Shown: positions 5,364 to 7,050 of the stretch, piece after piece
Layout: every line of letters starts with the position of its first letter
Numbering within the stretch: position 1 is the first letter of the stretch
NCBI GenBank assembly: GCA_024653845.1
Contig: JANLHA010000024.1
Coordinates: forward strand, 1-7,050
DNA length: 7,050 nt
Origin: Candidatus Omnitrophota bacterium
GTDB lineage: Bacteria; Omnitrophota; Gorgyraeia; Zapsychrales; JANLHA01
Direction of reading: 5' to 3'
The notes under the pieces: model-generated
What the model saw: the letters and a program-made list of their open reading frames with translations, nothing else
The model's database searches: none
What the model was told of the DNA's origin: nothing
Made by a program: the position numbers and the translations under genes

Positions 5364-6221
5364 ATGCTTACAATCCATCGGAATTTATTTCGACAAGTGA
5401 CAATTGTGGGAGTCGGTCTCATTGGTGGTTCGTTGGGAAAGGCGATTAAGAAACATCGTCTGGCTCGAGAAGTGATCGGCGTTTCACAGAAACAGGAAAC
5501 TCTCGACGCAGCCCTGAAAGCGGGTGCGATCGACCAGGGCATCTTGGACATCAAAAAAGCGGTGGTGAATGCAGATTTGGTGATTTTGGCGACACCGGTT
5601 AGCGTTATCGTCGGAATGTTGTCAGTCTTAGGCAAGTCTTTGAAACGCAATTGTATTGTGACGGATGTGGGAAGTACCAAGGCCTCCGTTGTGAATGTGG
5701 CGCGGGATCATTTCCCTTCGCACGTTCATTTCATTGGATCTCATCCGCTCGCTGGTTCTGAGAAGTCGGGTGTGGATTATTCCCGAGAGGATCTTTTTGA
5801 GAATACATTGTGCATCATGACGCCAACTCAAGCGACACACCGTTTTGCTTTGGAAAGAGTGAAGGCTTTATGGACCAAGGTGGGAGCCAAGGTGGAAACA
5901 TTGTCGCCGGAAGAGCATGATAAGGCGCTTGCTTTTGTCAGTCATTTGCCTCATCTTTTGGCGTACGCCTTGATGGAAGCTATTCCTACAGATTTGACTA
6001 AATACGCCGGGCAAGGATTGAAGGACACCACCCGAATAGCTGGATCTTCTCCCCAAATGTGGGGGGATATTTGTTTAGGAAATTCTCGTAACATCGTCAA
6101 TGCCCTCGATGAAATGACTCGAAATCTTTCTCTTTTGAGAAAGGCGGTTCATAACGAGGACAGTAAGTCCCTCTTGAATTATTTCAAATCCGCGAAGGAC
6201 AAAAAAGAGAAGTTGTCTTAA
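5364..6221 (+). CDS. tyrA: Prephenate dehydrogenase (TyrA family, no ACT domain)
   Basis: TyrA oxidatively decarboxylates prephenate (in some members arogenate) to give 4-hydroxyphenylpyruvate for tyrosine. The 285-residue protein has an N-terminal Rossmann domain with VGVGLIGGS (Gly16, Gly18, Gly21), then DVGSTKASVV (101-110), GSHPLAGSEKSGV with catalytic-type His127, FVSHLPH with His194, and the helical dimerisation part with LKDTTRIAGSSPQMW including Arg224. These correspond to the key His and Arg residues known from Aquifex TyrA. It has neither a fused chorismate mutase nor an ACT domain. The end of the second Rossmann strand reads VIGVSQKQ, without the acidic residue typical of NAD-specific enzymes, which hints at NADP use. 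The start is two bases after the aroF stop, with GGGA at 5351-5354 as a possible ribosome site. Confidence 0.94.
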   Translation: MLTIHRNLFRQVTIVGVGLIGGSLGKAIKKHRLAREVIGVSQKQETLDAALKAGAIDQGILDIKKAVVNADLVILATPVSVIVGMLSVLGKSLKRNCIVTDVGSTKASVVNVARDHFPSHVHFIGSHPLAGSEKSGVDYSREDLFENTLCIMTPTQATHRFALERVKALWTKVGAKVETLSPEEHDKALAFVSHLPHLLAYALMEAIPTDLTKYAGQGLKDTTRIAGSSPQMWGDICLGNSRNIVNALDEMTRNLSLLRKAVHNEDSKSLLNYFKSAKDKKEKLS

Positions 6222-6227
6222 AGAAGA

Positions 6228-6914
6228 ATGCACACCCTGCGAAAAATGATCATTATTACGATTGACGGACCTGCTGGAGCTGGCAAAAGTACGATTGCCA
6301 AAGCCTTGGCGCGACGTTTAGGGATATCTTATCTCGATACGGGTGCCATGTATCGAGCTTTGACGTTCAAAGCTTTGCGCCATCAAATCAATTTGGAAGA
6401 TGAAGCAGCTTTGGTGGACCTGGCTCATCAAACCACCATTGACTTGCAACAGGACCAAGAGGCTCGATTAAAAGTCCTTTTGGATGGAGAAGATGTCTCC
6501 GAAGAAATTCGTAGTTTGGAAGTGACGAATAATACGTTTTATATCGCCCGTGCGCCAGGCGTGCGAGAGATCATGGTGGCGTGGCAGAGGGAAATTGGTG
6601 AGCATCACGCGATTGTGGCGGAAGGACGCGATGTGGGCACGGTTGTTTTCCCAAAAGCTACATGCAAGTTTTATTTGGATGCGGATTTTGAAGAGCGTTC
6701 TCGACGACGAATTCAGGAGTTGAAAGATAAAGGTAAAATGGTTGATGAAACACAATTGAAAGAAGAATTGCAAACCCGCGATCATAAGGATTTCACTCGC
6801 CAGGTTGGCCCTTTGAAGAAAGCCGAAGACGCCGTTGTGATTGACTCCACAGGTTTGTCCATTGAAGATGTTGCGGGGAAAATGATGGAATATATTCAGG
6901 CGCGAAAATCATGA
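6228..6914 (+). CDS. cmk: Cytidylate kinase (CMP/dCMP kinase)
   Basis: Cmk phosphorylates CMP and dCMP with ATP, feeding CTP and dCTP pools. The 228-residue product has the P-loop GPAGAGKS (14-21), the DTGAMYRA segment (37-44) that contributes to nucleotide binding, the [11 protein letters not shown] signature (132-142), an NMP/LID region with [15 protein letters not shown] (147-161) and the closing [19 protein letters not shown]. This matches the standard bacterial family in order and length. The start is uncertain: ATG 6228 is seven bases after the tyrA stop, but its AAGAAG (6221-6226) is very close, while ATG 6246 would give the textbook N-terminus [11 protein letters not shown] with no clear ribosome site. 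The gene often follows aroA in bacteria; here it directly follows tyrA, and its stop overlaps the lepA start. Confidence 0.95.
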   Translation: MHTLRKMIIITIDGPAGAGKSTIAKALARRLGISYLDTGAMYRALTFKALRHQINLEDEAALVDLAHQTTIDLQQDQEARLKVLLDGEDVSEEIRSLEVTNNTFYIARAPGVREIMVAWQREIGEHHAIVAEGRDVGTVVFPKATCKFYLDADFEERSRRRIQELKDKGKMVDETQLKEELQTRDHKDFTRQVGPLKKAEDAVVIDSTGLSIEDVAGKMMEYIQARKS

Positions 6915-7050
6915 AACAATCCAATATCCGAAACTTTTCGATCATCGCTCACATTGATCATGGCAAGTCGACATTGGCCGATCGCTTGATTTTGTTTACC
7001 GGTGCGATCGACGAGCGCAGCTTTCATAATCAATTTCTGGATTCGATGGA
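6911..7050 (+). CDS. lepA: Elongation factor 4 (LepA) GTPase, N-terminal fragment cut by the window edge
   Basis: Forty-six codons are present from ATG 6911, which overlaps the cmk stop as ATGA. They open [20 protein letters not shown] and continue [13 protein letters not shown], then a switch-proximal stretch ending FLDSM. The [20 protein letters not shown] block is the G1/P-loop of translational GTPases, and the short N-terminus together with QFLDSMD-type spacing before switch I is characteristic of LepA rather than EF-G, TypA or RF3. LepA is a ribosome-associated, often membrane-linked GTPase implicated in initiation and in 30S assembly. A weak AGG at 6898-6900 is the only ribosome site in view, suggesting coupling to cmk translation. 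The remainder lies beyond the window. Confidence 0.93.
   Translation, partial: MKQSNIRNFSIIAHIDHGKSTLADRLILFTGAIDERSFHNQFLDSM

Noticed and set aside
1..7050. Mobile elements, CRISPR arrays, tRNA or rRNA genes, prophage or defence genes
   Set aside because: No transposase, spaced repeats, cloverleaf or foreign coding region is evident; all space except small gaps is filled by housekeeping genes on one strand.

Overview
This is a gene-dense chromosomal segment from a bacterium of moderate base composition. All genes lie on the + strand, and almost all are joined by overlaps or gaps of a few bases, so it reads as one or two long operons. There are no RNA genes, mobile elements, CRISPR arrays or foreign-looking stretches. 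The gene set (yebC, ruvC, ruvA, scpB, pheA, hisC-like, aroF, tyrA, cmk, lepA) is bacterial and chromosomal. The type I-beta DAHP synthase, the AroQ-prephenate dehydratase fusion and the unusual RuvA and RuvC surface motifs would fit a deep-branching uncultured lineage such as Omnitrophota or a relative. That placement is a weak guess from memory of similar sequences.

Region 1 (1-2007) holds DNA repair and chromosome segregation: the last codons of a YebC/PmpR-family gene, then the Holliday junction resolvase ruvC, the junction-binding ruvA and the condensin accessory gene scpB. ruvB and scpA, the usual partners, are not next to them. Region 2 (1997-6221) holds terminal aromatic amino acid synthesis. 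pheA (chorismate mutase-prephenate dehydratase) starts inside the end of scpB. After a gap of about 110 bases come a HisC-family aminotransferase, aroF (DAHP synthase with an N-terminal regulatory domain) and tyrA (prephenate dehydrogenase). Region 3 (6228-7050) holds cmk (cytidylate kinase) and the start of lepA (elongation factor 4).

The metabolic genes fit together. AroF commits carbon to the shikimate pathway. PheA turns chorismate into prephenate and then phenylpyruvate. TyrA turns prephenate into 4-hydroxyphenylpyruvate. The aminotransferase can convert both keto acids to Phe and Tyr, although it may also serve histidine synthesis. The Phe-binding ACT domain on PheA and the N-terminal domain on AroF are the likely feedback points. 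The step from shikimate to chorismate (including aroA, often found between tyrA and cmk) is not encoded here.

The only sizeable non-coding gap (3059-3170) carries a 9-base direct repeat, an extended -10-like element and a long-looped inverted repeat just before the hisC ribosome binding site. It is the best candidate for an internal control point. I found no convincing undescribed system. The points most worth a second look are the missing acidic pin in RuvA, this intergenic element, and A-tracts near the 5' ends of several genes.
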